Source: an uncultured Nocardioides sp.
GTDB taxonomy: Bacteria > Actinomycetota > Actinomycetes > Propionibacteriales > Nocardioidaceae
NCBI RefSeq assembly: GCF_947488515.1
Contig: NZ_CANKZF010000001.1
Coordinates: forward strand, 1,426,001-1,490,000
Reading direction: 5' to 3'
Length of the DNA stretch: 64,000 nucleotides
The translations under genes were made by a program, and so were the position numbers. This document shows, in pieces, positions 33,856-42,962 of the stretch; the first letter of the stretch is position 1; every line of letters starts with the position of its first letter. The notes beneath the pieces are model-generated. The model was not told the origin of the DNA and did not search any database. It saw only the letters and a program-made list of their open reading frames with translations.

Positions 33856-34812
33856 TCACGATGCCCGTGCGGCACGCGCGATGATCGCCTCGCGCCGGAC
33901 GTCCGAGGCCCGAAGACCGAAGCGGTCGACGAAGGCGTGGGAGAAGTGGGCGGGCGAGGTGAACCCGACCCGGCGGGCGGTCTCGGCGATCGTCGTCCCG
34001 GCCGCGGACTGCCGCTCGAGCAGCGCGCGGGCGACATCGAGCCGCCTGGCCATGACGTACTGGGGGACGCTCGTGCCGTCAGCGGCGAAGACGCGGGACA
34101 GGTGTCGCGCGCTGATGCCGATCGCGTCGGCGATCCGGGCCGCCGACAGGGTCGAGTCAGCGAGATGACGTTCGATCGCGGACCTGGCCGCGGCCCGGTG
34201 GGCGACGTTGAGGTCGGCTCGAGGTCCGGCGGCGAGGACGGCGACGAGCTCGAGGATCGTCTGCTCGTCAGCCGGCAACGGGTCGGTCGACCGGGTGGCG
34301 CGGCTGACGAGCTGCGCCAGCGCCTCCGCATGGACGTTCCCGGCACGGGAGAAGTCGAGCACCATGGGGTCGTCGAGCGACGTCACCCCCGTCAGGTCGC
34401 GGAACTCGGCCCGCGGCATCTTCAGCACGAGCTCCTCGAGCCCACGCGAGAAGCCGCGCATGAAGGCTCGGTCTGCGTCGCACAGCAGCAGCTGGCCGGG
34501 GCGGATCGCCAGCACGCCGTCCTCGGAGTAGAAGAACGCGTCGCCGACGAGGCTGAAGTACAGGACGACCGAGTCGGACGGACGCCGACGGATCATGGCG
34601 GCGTCACGCTCCACGACGTGCGGGGTCCCCACGACGCGGGCGAGGTCGATCGACCCGACCGGGAGGTTGGTGACAGTCGCCTCCAGCGGCGGGCGCTCGA
34701 GGGTGCGGCAACGCAGACCGATGAGGGCCTCGGCGTTGTGCCCCTCCCACAGCTCGACCCGCTCGTCGTCGGGCAGGCCGACGGTCGAGAACTGAGCTGG
34801 CGCCGGGCTCAT
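33856..34812 (-). CDS. AraC family transcriptional regulator
   Basis: 318 residues. An N-terminal cupin-like sensing domain of the AraC_binding_2 type (LRCRTLERPPLEATVTNLPV, then IRPGQLLLCDADRAFMRGFS) is followed by two C-terminal HTHs: STLSAARIADAIGISARHLS and IAETARRVGFTSPAHFSHAF. Regulators of this type often activate aromatic or P450 gene sets (compare the AraC beside guaiacol P450 genes). It is divergent from the P450 operon, with inverted repeats between; it may also serve the hydroxyquinol operon downstream. Confidence 0.88.
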   Translation of the reverse strand: MSPAPAQFSTVGLPDDERVELWEGHNAEALIGLRCRTLERPPLEATVTNLPVGSIDLARVVGTPHVVERDAAMIRRRPSDSVVLYFSLVGDAFFYSEDGVLAIRPGQLLLCDADRAFMRGFSRGLEELVLKMPRAEFRDLTGVTSLDDPMVLDFSRAGNVHAEALAQLVSRATRSTDPLPADEQTILELVAVLAAGPRADLNVAHRAAARSAIERHLADSTLSAARIADAIGISARHLSRVFAADGTSVPQYVMARRLDVARALLERQSAAGTTIAETARRVGFTSPAHFSHAFVDRFGLRASDVRREAIIARAARAS

Positions 34813-34885
34813 CGGCGGGGCTCCGGTCGCGTCCGGACTGTGACGTGGGTCATGCTCGGCACGCTAATGACCCTGGTCCGGCGCG

Positions 34886-34907
34886 ACACGGGGGGTTCTA
34901 CCCGTGT
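34886..34907. promoter_or_regulatory. Inverted repeat in the AraC-P450 divergent region (site 1)
   Basis: ACACGGG-N8-CCCGTGT, overlapping a second symmetric pair GGGGGGTT (34890-34897) and AACCCCCC (34911-34918). Candidate AraC or repressor site. Confidence 0.4.
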
Positions 34908-34958
34908 TCCAACCCCCCTGCGTTCTTGCGCGGATCGGACATCGGTGCGGCGATCGGT

Positions 34959-34978
34959 CCCGTTCACGGACGAACGGG
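34959..34978. promoter_or_regulatory. Inverted repeat in the AraC-P450 divergent region (site 2)
   Basis: CCCGTTC-N6-GAACGGG, 64 bp upstream of the P450 start, near where its promoter should be. Confidence 0.4.
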
Positions 34979-35041
34979 TGGCGTGGGTCACGGCCGCTCG
35001 CACGATGGGGGCTCGGCTCGAACGACGACCAGGAGCATCGC

Positions 35042-36235
35042 ATGACCATCACCGCGCCCCACGGCATCACCGGACCTCGTTCCGACCTCGACGTCTTCCT
35101 CGACAGCGAGCTGCTCGATCCATGGGCGGGCTACCGCCAGCTGCGCGACCTGGGACCTGTGGCGTTCTTGGACCGGTACGACATGTATGCCGCGACGCGC
35201 TACGACGCAGTCACCCACGTGCTGCGCACGCCCGAGGTCTTCGTCTCGAGCGAGGGCGTGATGATGAACGACGAGATGAACCAGGTCCTGAGGGGCAACA
35301 CGCTCTGCAGCGACGGGGCCGCTCACGACGCCTCGCGCAGCGTCATCGTCAAGCCGCTGACGCCCAAGGCGCTGCGCCCGCTGCAGGAATCGATCCAGGT
35401 CGAGGCGTCGACCCTGGTCGACCGCCTGGTGGAGCGTGGGCGCATCGACGCCGCGACGGAGCTGGCGCAGCACCTGCCCGTCGCGATCGTCTCGAACCTC
35501 GTCGGACTGCCCGAGGAGGGTCGTGAGCGTATGCTCGTCTGGGCCTCGGAGATGTTCAACTGCTTCGGCCCGATGAACGACCGCACGATCAACTCGTTCG
35601 CGGTCCTGGGCGAGATGATGGAGTACGCCACGACTCAGGCGGTGCCGGGGAAGCTCAAGCCCGGCAGCTGGGCCGAGGCGATCTTCGATGCGGCCGACCG
35701 CGGTGACGTCGAGCGCGACAAGTGCCCCGTCATGATGATCGACTACATGGGTCCGAGCCTGGACACCACGATCTTCGCGATCGGCAACGCCGTCTGGTAC
35801 TTCGCGAAGCACCCCGACCAGTGGGACCTCGTCCGTGAGGACCCGAAGCTGATCCCGTCGGCCATCAACGAGGTCCTGCGACTCGAGGCCCCGATCCAGG
35901 CCTTCTCGCGCTACGTGGCCGTCGACCACGAGTACGAGGGCGTCATCATGCCGGCCGGGTCGCGCGTCATCACGTACTACGGCGCGGGCAACCGCGACGA
36001 GCGGCACTACCCGGAGCCGGACCGGTTCGACGTACGGCGCAACCCCACCGACCACCTCGGGTTCGGCGCCGGACCCCACGCCTGCGTCGGCATGAACCTG
36101 GCTCGCATGGAGATGCGCGCGCTGTTCGAGTCCCTGGTCCCCGTCGTCAAGCGGTTCGAGCTGCACTCCGAGCAGCGCGCGCTGCACAACGTGCTGCGGG
36201 GCTTCACGAGCCTCGACGTGACCCTGCACGTCTGA
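35042..36235 (+). CDS. Cytochrome P450, probable aryl-ether O-demethylase
   Basis: 397 residues from ATG 35042, behind CCAGGAGC. I-helix YMGPSLDTTIFAIG, ExxR in NEVLRLEAP, and heme loop FGAGPHACVGMNLAR with the thiolate Cys. It is followed by its own 2Fe-2S ferredoxin and ferredoxin reductase, a class I three-component system, and then by a formaldehyde dehydrogenase. Formaldehyde is the by-product of O-demethylation, so a methoxy-aromatic substrate is inferred. With resorcinol/hydroxyquinol genes adjacent, a 3-methoxyphenol-like compound is one guess. Confidence 0.9.
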   Translation: MTITAPHGITGPRSDLDVFLDSELLDPWAGYRQLRDLGPVAFLDRYDMYAATRYDAVTHVLRTPEVFVSSEGVMMNDEMNQVLRGNTLCSDGAAHDASRSVIVKPLTPKALRPLQESIQVEASTLVDRLVERGRIDAATELAQHLPVAIVSNLVGLPEEGRERMLVWASEMFNCFGPMNDRTINSFAVLGEMMEYATTQAVPGKLKPGSWAEAIFDAADRGDVERDKCPVMMIDYMGPSLDTTIFAIGNAVWYFAKHPDQWDLVREDPKLIPSAINEVLRLEAPIQAFSRYVAVDHEYEGVIMPAGSRVITYYGAGNRDERHYPEPDRFDVRRNPTDHLGFGAGPHACVGMNLARMEMRALFESLVPVVKRFELHSEQRALHNVLRGFTSLDVTLHV

Positions 36236-36264
36236 CGCTCCGTACCCACCGGAAGGAATGTGCC

Positions 36265-36582
36265 ATGCCTCAGATCACCTACATCGTCGACGGTGCCAGC
36301 ACGACCGTCGACGCCGACGGCAGCAGCGTCATGCACACCGCTCTGCGGCACGACATCGCCGGCATCGTGGCCGAGTGCGGCGGGAACGCGATGTGCGCCA
36401 CCTGCCACGTCTACGTCGAGAACGGTCCGCTCGCCGCCCTCCCTGCCATCTCGGTGGCCGAGGAGGAGATGCTCGAGTGCACCCTCTCGCCGCGAGCGGA
36501 GAACAGTCGGCTGTCGTGCCAGCTGCCGGTGGCGCCGACCATCGACGGTCTCGTCGTCCGTGTCGCGGCCGAGCAGGCATGA
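36265..36582 (+). CDS. [2Fe-2S] ferredoxin, P450 redox partner
   Basis: 105 residues. Adrenodoxin/putidaredoxin type: cluster Cys residues in AECGGNAMCATCHVYVENG (C-x5-C-x2-C) plus a fourth in SRLSCQLPV. It transfers electrons from the reductase encoded next to the P450. The ATGA overlap with the reductase indicates matched expression. Confidence 0.92.
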   Translation: MPQITYIVDGASTTVDADGSSVMHTALRHDIAGIVAECGGNAMCATCHVYVENGPLAALPAISVAEEEMLECTLSPRAENSRLSCQLPVAPTIDGLVVRVAAEQA

Positions 36583-37847
36583 GCGCGACGTCGCCGATCG
36601 CGGCCGCGGCCCACGTCGTCGTCGTGGGCGCCGGGCAGGCCGGGTTCCAGACCGCGCTGTCCTTGCGCGACCGCGCTCACGCTGGCCCGGTGACGGTGGT
36701 GGGCGACGAGCCGGGCCTGCCGTACAACCGGCCCCCCTTGTCCAAGTCGTACCTGACCGACCGCTCGGGGCCCGCGTCGGTCCTGCTGCGGGAGCAGATG
36801 TTCTACGCGACCCGCGGCATCGAGGTCCGAGCCGGGGTTGCCGTCACCCGTCTCGATCGTGACCGACGCCAGGTCGTGCTGGCCGGCGACGAACGCATCG
36901 GCTTCGACCACCTCGTCCTGGCGACGGGATCGCGGGCGCGGCCGATCACCGTGCCGGGTGCCGGCCTGGACGGGGTCGTCAGCCTGCGCACGCTCGTCGA
37001 CGCCACCCGCCTGCGCACGTGGATCGGTGGCCCGGTCCGCGACGTGGTCGTGATCGGCGGCGGGTTCATCGGACTCGAGCTGGCCGCCGCCGCCGCGACG
37101 GCGGGCCACCACGTCACCGTCGTGGAGGCCGGCGAGCGGCCGATGGCCCGGGCGGTCGCGCCCGAGCTGGCCGACCACATCGCGGCCGAGCACTGTCGCC
37201 GCGGAGTCCGCCTCGAGGTCTCGACCGCCGTCCGATCGATCGTGGGCCGCGGCGGCCACGCCGTTGGGGTCGAGCTCGAGGTCGGCGAGGTCATCCGGGC
37301 CGACCTCGTGGTCGTCGGGGTCGGCGCGGCCGCGAACTCCGAGCTCGCCGGCGACGCCGATCTCGCGCTATGCCCCGTCACGGGCGGGGTCCTGGTCGAC
37401 GAGCGCCTGCTCACCGCGGACCCGGCGATCAGCGCGATAGGCGACTGCGCGACGTACCCCAGCCGCTTCGCAGATCACCCGGTGCGGCTCGAGTCGGTCC
37501 AGAACGCCGTCGACCACGCCAGGCACGTGGCCGAGCGCCTCGTGGCGGGATCGAGCGAGCCCTACGACAAGGTCCCGTGGTTCTGGACGACGCAGTTCGA
37601 CCTGAAGATCCAGACCGTCGGCATCGGCCGGCCGGACGACGAACGTCGGGTCGTCGGCGACCCGGCGTCGGGCGCGTTCTCGGTGCTGCGGTTCGCGGCG
37701 GACCGACTCGTCGCGGTCGAGTCCGTCAACCGCCCCGCCGATCACATGGCGGCACGCCGCATCCTCGCCGGCGACCGGCGTCCCGGACCTGCGGACGCCC
37801 AGTCGCCCGGCTTCACCCTCAAGTCCTTCCTGTCAGTAGCTGCCTGA
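36579..37847 (+). CDS. NAD(P)H-dependent ferredoxin reductase (FAD)
   Basis: 422 residues. FAD motif HVVVVGAGQAGFQTALSL, PYNRPPLSKSYL, LATGSRARPI, NAD motif VVVIGGGFIGLELAAAAATA, and AIGDCATYPSR, then the C-terminal dimer-like domain (VPWFWTTQFDLKIQTVG). This is the putidaredoxin reductase family. It is third in the P450 operon. Confidence 0.92.
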   Translation: MSATSPIAAAAHVVVVGAGQAGFQTALSLRDRAHAGPVTVVGDEPGLPYNRPPLSKSYLTDRSGPASVLLREQMFYATRGIEVRAGVAVTRLDRDRRQVVLAGDERIGFDHLVLATGSRARPITVPGAGLDGVVSLRTLVDATRLRTWIGGPVRDVVVIGGGFIGLELAAAAATAGHHVTVVEAGERPMARAVAPELADHIAAEHCRRGVRLEVSTAVRSIVGRGGHAVGVELEVGEVIRADLVVVGVGAAANSELAGDADLALCPVTGGVLVDERLLTADPAISAIGDCATYPSRFADHPVRLESVQNAVDHARHVAERLVAGSSEPYDKVPWFWTTQFDLKIQTVGIGRPDDERRVVGDPASGAFSVLRFAADRLVAVESVNRPADHMAARRILAGDRRPGPADAQSPGFTLKSFLSVAA

Positions 37848-37875
37848 CGGCCCCACCCCTCCCGGGAGACCTGCC

Positions 37876-38931
37876 ATGACCACTGCCACCCCTCACCCGA
37901 GCAATGAGGTCACCGCGGACTGGGTGGACCTGTCGCCGGTGCCGGGCGCGGCCGAGTCCTTCGCCCACCACGGTCTGGCCTTCACGGCCGCCGGCGAGCT
38001 CCTGGCCTTCCACGCCGGGCAGCTGGTGGCGATCGACCCCCACGGCACCGTGACCCGCTGTTCCGACCCCGGGCTCACCGAGGGGCACGGCCTCACCCTC
38101 GTGCACGAGGGTGAGGAGGAGCGGGTCTGGATCGCCGACCCCGGCTTCGCGATCGCCTGCGGCAGCGGCACGGGCGACGGGCTGCTCCCGCCCACGTTCG
38201 GCCTGGGGCTGGACTTCGTCCGCACCCCAGGCCGCGTCGTGCAGACCACCGTCGCCGGCGACGTCGTGCGCGAGCTGGCGACCCCGCCGGCGGACCACGA
38301 CGACAAGCCGGGACCGTTCGCCCCGTACGCCCCCACCTCGGTCGCGGTCGACGAGGTCCGCCTCGGCGGCAGCGGTGACATCTGGGTCGCCGACGGCTAC
38401 GGCAGCAACGTCGTCCATCGCTACGACGCTGACGGGCGCCATCTCGCCACGCTCACCGGTGCGGCGGGGGGCGGGCGGTTCGACTGCCCGCACTTCGTGT
38501 TCATCGATCGCCGACCCGGCAAGTCGCCCGAGCTCTACGTCACCGACCGCGGCAACGCCCGGCTGGCGGTGTACGACCTCGATGGCGAGTTCCTCCGCCT
38601 CGCCGGCGAGAGCGTGCTCGACTCCCCCAGCGGGCTCGTGGCGTGGGAGGGCAACCTCGTCGTGGTCGAGCTGTCGGGCCGGTTGACCCTCCTCGACCTC
38701 GACGACCAGCTCGTCGGACACCTCGGCGACGACCTGCAGGCCGCCGCACGACCGGGCTGGCCCAATGCGTGGGACGAGGACCGCAGGGCTCGTCGCCCGG
38801 ACGACCTGCGTCCCGGCCTGCTCAACTCCCCGCACGCTGCGGCGGTCGACACGCAGGGCAGGCTCGTCGTGGCCGAGTGGGTCATCGGCGGCCGCTACAC
38901 GTCCTGGCGCCCCACCTCACCCACGACCTGA
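37876..38931 (+). CDS. NHL/SMP-30-like beta-propeller protein
   Basis: 351 residues. Repeated blade-like segments: HGLAFTAAGELLAFHAGQLV, TSVAVDEVRLGGSGDIWVAD, YVTDRGNARLAVYDLDGEFL and HAAAVDTQGRLVVAEWV suggest a six-bladed propeller. No signal peptide. It sits between the reductase and formaldehyde dehydrogenase genes, so it probably takes part in the same pathway, perhaps as a lactonase-like hydrolase or scaffold; this is not established. Confidence 0.7.
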   Translation: MTTATPHPSNEVTADWVDLSPVPGAAESFAHHGLAFTAAGELLAFHAGQLVAIDPHGTVTRCSDPGLTEGHGLTLVHEGEEERVWIADPGFAIACGSGTGDGLLPPTFGLGLDFVRTPGRVVQTTVAGDVVRELATPPADHDDKPGPFAPYAPTSVAVDEVRLGGSGDIWVADGYGSNVVHRYDADGRHLATLTGAAGGGRFDCPHFVFIDRRPGKSPELYVTDRGNARLAVYDLDGEFLRLAGESVLDSPSGLVAWEGNLVVVELSGRLTLLDLDDQLVGHLGDDLQAAARPGWPNAWDEDRRARRPDDLRPGLLNSPHAAAVDTQGRLVVAEWVIGGRYTSWRPTSPTT

Positions 38932-39005
38932 CGCCACCCGCCACCACCCCATCGCGGCAGCACCGACCGACAGGCGCCGTGCGCGCCGACCCGAGAGGAA
39001 CACCC

Positions 39006-40226
39006 ATGTCCGGAAACAGAGCCGTCGCCTACCAGGGCCCTGGCGTCGTCGAGGTCGTCGACATCGACTACCCGACCTTCGAGCTCAAGGACGGGCCCGG
39101 GGTCAACCCGGCCAACATCGGCCGCAAGGTCCCCCACGGCGTGATCCTGCGGACCGTGACCACCAACATCTGCGGGTCCGACCAACACATGGTGCGCGGC
39201 CGCACGACCGCGCCGACGGGTCTGGTCCTGGGGCACGAGATCACCGGCGAGGTCGTCGAGGTCGGACCCGACGTCGAGTTCCTCGAGGTCGGGGACATCG
39301 TGTCGGTGCCGTTCAACATCGCCTGCGGACGGTGCCGCAACTGCAAGGACGGCAAGACCGGGATCTGCCTGAACGTCAACCCCGACCGCCCCGGCTCCGC
39401 CTACGGCTACGTCGACATGGGCGGCTGGGTCGGCGGGCAGGCCGAGTACGTCCTCGTGCCGTACGCGGACTGGAACGCCTTGAAGTTCCCCGACCGCGAC
39501 CAGGCACTGGACAAGATCCTCGACCTCACGATGCTGTCCGACATCTTCCCGACCGGCTTCCACGGCGCCGTGACCGCCGGGGTCGGGGTGGGCTCGACGG
39601 TCTACGTCGCCGGTGCCGGTCCCGTCGGCCTGGCTGCCGCCGCCTCGGCTCAGCTGCTGGGCGCCGCGGTGGTCGTCGTCGGCGACCTGAACGCCGACCG
39701 CCTCGCGCAGGCCCGCAGCTTCGGTTGCGAGACGATCGATGTGGGCGCCGGCGCGGTGCCTGGCCAGCTCGAGCATCTCCTCGGCGTGCCCGAGGTCGAT
39801 GCCGCGATCGACGCCGTCGGATTCGAGGCTCGCGCCAATGGCCACGGCGCCACCGCCGCCGAGGCTCCCGCGACCGTGCTGAACTCGTTGATGGACGTCA
39901 CCGCCGCCGGAGGTGCGATCGGCATCCCCGGTCTCTACGTCACCGGCGATCCCGGTGCCGTCGACGACGCCGCAAAGGTCGGCGCCCTGTCGCTGTCGCT
40001 CGGGACCGGCTGGGCGAAGTCGCTATCGTTCACGACAGGACAATGCCCCGTGATGCGCTACAACCGCCAGCTCATGATGGCGATCCTGCACGACAAGGTG
40101 AACATCGCCGCCGCCGTCAACGCCCGGACGATCAGCCTCGAGGACGCCCCCCAGGGCTACGCCGACTTCGACGCCGGCAGTGCCGTCAAGTACGTCATCG
40201 ACCCCCACGGCTCCGTCCGCTCCTGA
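39006..40226 (+). CDS. Glutathione-independent (NAD-linked) formaldehyde dehydrogenase
   Basis: 406 residues. Zinc medium-chain dehydrogenase: catalytic-zinc Cys in TNICGSDQHMVRGRT, structural-zinc cluster IACGRCRNCKDGKTGICLNV, Rossmann motif VYVAGAGPVGLAAAASAQLL. Family-specific segments RAVAYQGPGVVEVVDIDYP and LGHEITGEVVEVGPDVEF match the Pseudomonas PFDH type, which oxidises formaldehyde with tightly bound NAD. It ends the P450 operon and would detoxify the formaldehyde released by demethylation. Confidence 0.9.
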   Translation: MSGNRAVAYQGPGVVEVVDIDYPTFELKDGPGVNPANIGRKVPHGVILRTVTTNICGSDQHMVRGRTTAPTGLVLGHEITGEVVEVGPDVEFLEVGDIVSVPFNIACGRCRNCKDGKTGICLNVNPDRPGSAYGYVDMGGWVGGQAEYVLVPYADWNALKFPDRDQALDKILDLTMLSDIFPTGFHGAVTAGVGVGSTVYVAGAGPVGLAAAASAQLLGAAVVVVGDLNADRLAQARSFGCETIDVGAGAVPGQLEHLLGVPEVDAAIDAVGFEARANGHGATAAEAPATVLNSLMDVTAAGGAIGIPGLYVTGDPGAVDDAAKVGALSLSLGTGWAKSLSFTTGQCPVMRYNRQLMMAILHDKVNIAAAVNARTISLEDAPQGYADFDAGSAVKYVIDPHGSVRS

Positions 40227-40318
40227 CCACCCCGAGGGGACCGCAGCGGGCACGCCGGCCGCCACCGTCGGGCATCCGGCTGACGATCTTCGCACCGACG
40301 TGCTGCCCCGATCCAACG

Positions 40319-40356
40319 AGCAGGGACCCGATCGGACAGCCGATCGGGTCCCTGCT
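40319..40356. terminator. Strong bidirectional hairpin terminator
   Basis: A perfect 17-bp stem with loop ACAG between two convergent genes. The GC-rich stem lacks a long T run, which is usual in actinomycetes. Confidence 0.82.
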
Positions 40357-40373
40357 GGCGGGGACGTCTCATG

Positions 40374-42962
40374 TCACTTGTCGACGAGGACCCGCTCCCT
40401 CGAGTTCGCCATCGTCGCCTGCAGGTAGCCGACGATCGCATCCGTGATCTCGTGGGCCCGCGGGACCATGCGGGACATGTTCATCACGCCGTGCACCAGC
40501 CGGTCGAGCCGCACCTTCTCGACCGGCACGCCCGCGGCCGCGAGGCGGTCTGCGAACTCCTCGCCCTCGTCACGCAGCGGGTCGAGCTCGACCGTGACGA
40601 GCAGCGTGGGAGGCAGGTCCGAGAGCGACTCGATCGCCGCGGGGACGGTCGCCGCGGGGCGGCCACCCGCCGGTCCGACATAGGCCTGCCACATGTCGTC
40701 CATGGCCTTGACGGTGATCGGCGGGCCGTCGGCGTAGATGCGGCGCGACTCGGTTCGGGCGGCCGGGTCGGTCGCCGGGTAGACCAACACCTGGGCCTTG
40801 ATCTCGGGACCGCCCTCATCTCGGACGCGGGCACCGAGGCACGCGGCCAGCGTGCCGCCTGCGCTCTCGCCCACGACGTACAGCTGCTCGGGGTCGCCAC
40901 CGAAGTCGGGGCCGATCTCGGCGGCCCACTTCAGCGCCGCGTACACGTCGTCACCGGCGGCCGGTTGCGGATCCTCCGGAGCGAGCCGGTAGCTCGGCGC
41001 GATCACGACCGCGCCCAGCTCCTCGGCGATCACCGAGCACGGCTCGGCGGACACCCCGATGCTGCCGCCGATCCAGCCGCCCGGGTGCAGGAACACCACC
41101 ACGGGCAGAGGGCCGGCGCGGTCCGGGACGTGCACCTGCACCGGACGGTCACCGGCGGGACCGGGGTACGTCGTGTCCGTCGTCGTCACGCCCTCGCGCG
41201 GCGGGTTCTGCAGGTGGACGAAGCTCTCGAACGCACCACGCTGCTCTTCGAGGCTCAGCTGCTCGAACGGGCGCGCGTCCTGACCGACCATGAGGCCGGT
41301 GACCATCGCGACCGTCGCGTCGACGCGGATCAGTGGCGGGATCGCCTCGGCCCGGTCTCCCACGACGAACCCGCCGAACCCGCTCTCCGCCACCTGCTCG
41401 CACATCGCGCGGTAGAGGGGAGCGCCGCCGGCGAACAGCAGCATGACACGCGTCTTGCCCGGCACGTTCGAGCCCGTGTAGAAGGAGCTCGGCGCGAGCG
41501 GCAGCAGCGTCTGGTCGCCCAGGCCGATGACCAGCCGGTTCCACTCGTCCGCGGCCTCCTGCGTGGCCTCGAACACCGTCGCGCCCCGGGCCAGGGTGTG
41601 CTGGATCGCCCGAGCCCCGTACTGGACGTGGTCCTCGATCGCGAGCGGGTTGTTGTAGAGCGCGATGGGGCTCTGCGGGCCCGTGATCGTGAACAGGTTC
41701 GGGAAGTCGGGCACCGCGATGCCGAGGTACGTCGACGGACCGTGGGCCCACTTGTCGGCAAGCTTCACGCCACCACGACCCACGTAACCGAGCTTGATGA
41801 GCCCACCCGTGAACGCATCGAATCCCGTGGCCTTGATGATGATGTCGAGCTCGTACTCCCGCTCGGCCGTGCGGACACCCTTCGGCGTGATCTCCTCGAT
41901 CGACGCCGAGCGGACGTCGACCAGGTCGACGTTGTCGCGGTTGAACGCCTCGTAGTACCCGGTCTCGAACGGCGCCCGCTTGGTGCCGTACGGATGGTCG
42001 GTCGGGCACAGCAGCTCGGCCGTCCTCGGGTCCTCGACCCGCTCGCGGATCCGGTCTCGGATGTAGTCGGCCACGGTGTCGTTGGCCCGCTTGTCGAAGA
42101 TGATGTCCCCGAAGGTCGAGTACAGCAGCCGGAAGCCGCCACCGTTGTAGTTCTTGGCGTACTCCGCGTTGCGGACCTCCTCCGAGACGGCGAGAGCGGA
42201 CGGCAGGGGGTCCGGGTACGGCGTGCCACCGAAGTTGGCACGCGACTTCCTGCGCAGCTCGGGGTAGTTCGAGGTGATCTCCTCGTGCTCAGCGTCGTCG
42301 ACCTCACGGTTCCCCAACGGGCACGCGAAGTTCGGCGTGCGCTGGAACACCGTCAAGTGCCCGGCCTGCTCGGCGACGCGAGGGACCATCTGGATCCCGG
42401 TGGCACCCGTGCCGATGATGCCGACCCGCTTGCCGGCGAGGTCGACGCCCTCGTGCGGCCAGCGGCTCGAGTTGTAGACGCGCCCCTCGAAGGTCTCCTG
42501 CCCGGGGAACTCGTCCTCCTTCAGCACGTTGAGGTTGCCGGTGCAGGCGTACACGAAGCGGGCCGTCGTGGTGCGCCCGGAGTCGTCGCTCACCCTCCAG
42601 TAGTCGTTCTCCTCGTCCCACACCGCACCTGACACCCGGGTGTCGAACCGGAAGCTGCGAAGCAGGTCGAAGCGCTCGGCCACGTGATCGAGATAGCGCA
42701 GGATCTCCTCCTGACCGGCGAAGCGCTGGCTCCAGCGCCACTCGGTCTGCAGGTCCTCGTCGAAGGAGTAGGAGTACCAGGCGCTCTCGATGTCGCAGCG
42801 GGCTCCCGGGTAGCGGTTCCAGAACCAGGTGCCGCCCGGACCTGAACCGGCCTCGAAGGCCTGCACGGTCAGGTTGAGCTGGTTGCGCAGGTGGTGGGTC
42901 GCGTACAGGCCGGCGAAACCGGCTCCGATGATGGCGACGTCGACGTCAGGTGTGGTGGTCAT
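40374..42962 (-). CDS. Baeyer-Villiger monooxygenase fused to an alpha/beta-hydrolase (esterase)
   Basis: 862 residues from ATG 42962; no clear ribosome site, GTG 42998 is an alternative. Residues 1 to about 590 are a flavin monooxygenase: DVAIIGAGFAGLYATHHLRN, GTWFWNRYPGARCDIES, the Baeyer-Villiger fingerprint FEGRVYNSSRWP (158-169, with Asn164 where His is normal) and the NADPH motif VGIIGTGATGIQMVPRVA. Residues from about 600 are a hormone-sensitive-lipase-like esterase: FLHPGGWIGGS oxyanion loop, nucleophile VVGESAGGTLAA, and late catalytic His in RLVHGVMNM. The fusion would turn a ketone into an ester and cleave it. Confidence 0.88.
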   Translation of the reverse strand: MTTTPDVDVAIIGAGFAGLYATHHLRNQLNLTVQAFEAGSGPGGTWFWNRYPGARCDIESAWYSYSFDEDLQTEWRWSQRFAGQEEILRYLDHVAERFDLLRSFRFDTRVSGAVWDEENDYWRVSDDSGRTTTARFVYACTGNLNVLKEDEFPGQETFEGRVYNSSRWPHEGVDLAGKRVGIIGTGATGIQMVPRVAEQAGHLTVFQRTPNFACPLGNREVDDAEHEEITSNYPELRRKSRANFGGTPYPDPLPSALAVSEEVRNAEYAKNYNGGGFRLLYSTFGDIIFDKRANDTVADYIRDRIRERVEDPRTAELLCPTDHPYGTKRAPFETGYYEAFNRDNVDLVDVRSASIEEITPKGVRTAEREYELDIIIKATGFDAFTGGLIKLGYVGRGGVKLADKWAHGPSTYLGIAVPDFPNLFTITGPQSPIALYNNPLAIEDHVQYGARAIQHTLARGATVFEATQEAADEWNRLVIGLGDQTLLPLAPSSFYTGSNVPGKTRVMLLFAGGAPLYRAMCEQVAESGFGGFVVGDRAEAIPPLIRVDATVAMVTGLMVGQDARPFEQLSLEEQRGAFESFVHLQNPPREGVTTTDTTYPGPAGDRPVQVHVPDRAGPLPVVVFLHPGGWIGGSIGVSAEPCSVIAEELGAVVIAPSYRLAPEDPQPAAGDDVYAALKWAAEIGPDFGGDPEQLYVVGESAGGTLAACLGARVRDEGGPEIKAQVLVYPATDPAARTESRRIYADGPPITVKAMDDMWQAYVGPAGGRPAATVPAAIESLSDLPPTLLVTVELDPLRDEGEEFADRLAAAGVPVEKVRLDRLVHGVMNMSRMVPRAHEITDAIVGYLQATMANSRERVLVDK

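Noticed and set aside
32656..35526. Very long plus-strand open frame opposite the flavin hydroxylase and AraC genes
   Set aside because: It is antisense to two well-supported genes and its translation has no recognisable domain; a codon-bias shadow.
40371..42632. Long plus-strand open frame opposite the BVMO-esterase
   Set aside because: A shadow of the fused enzyme: Arg/Val/Asp-rich composition, no domain.
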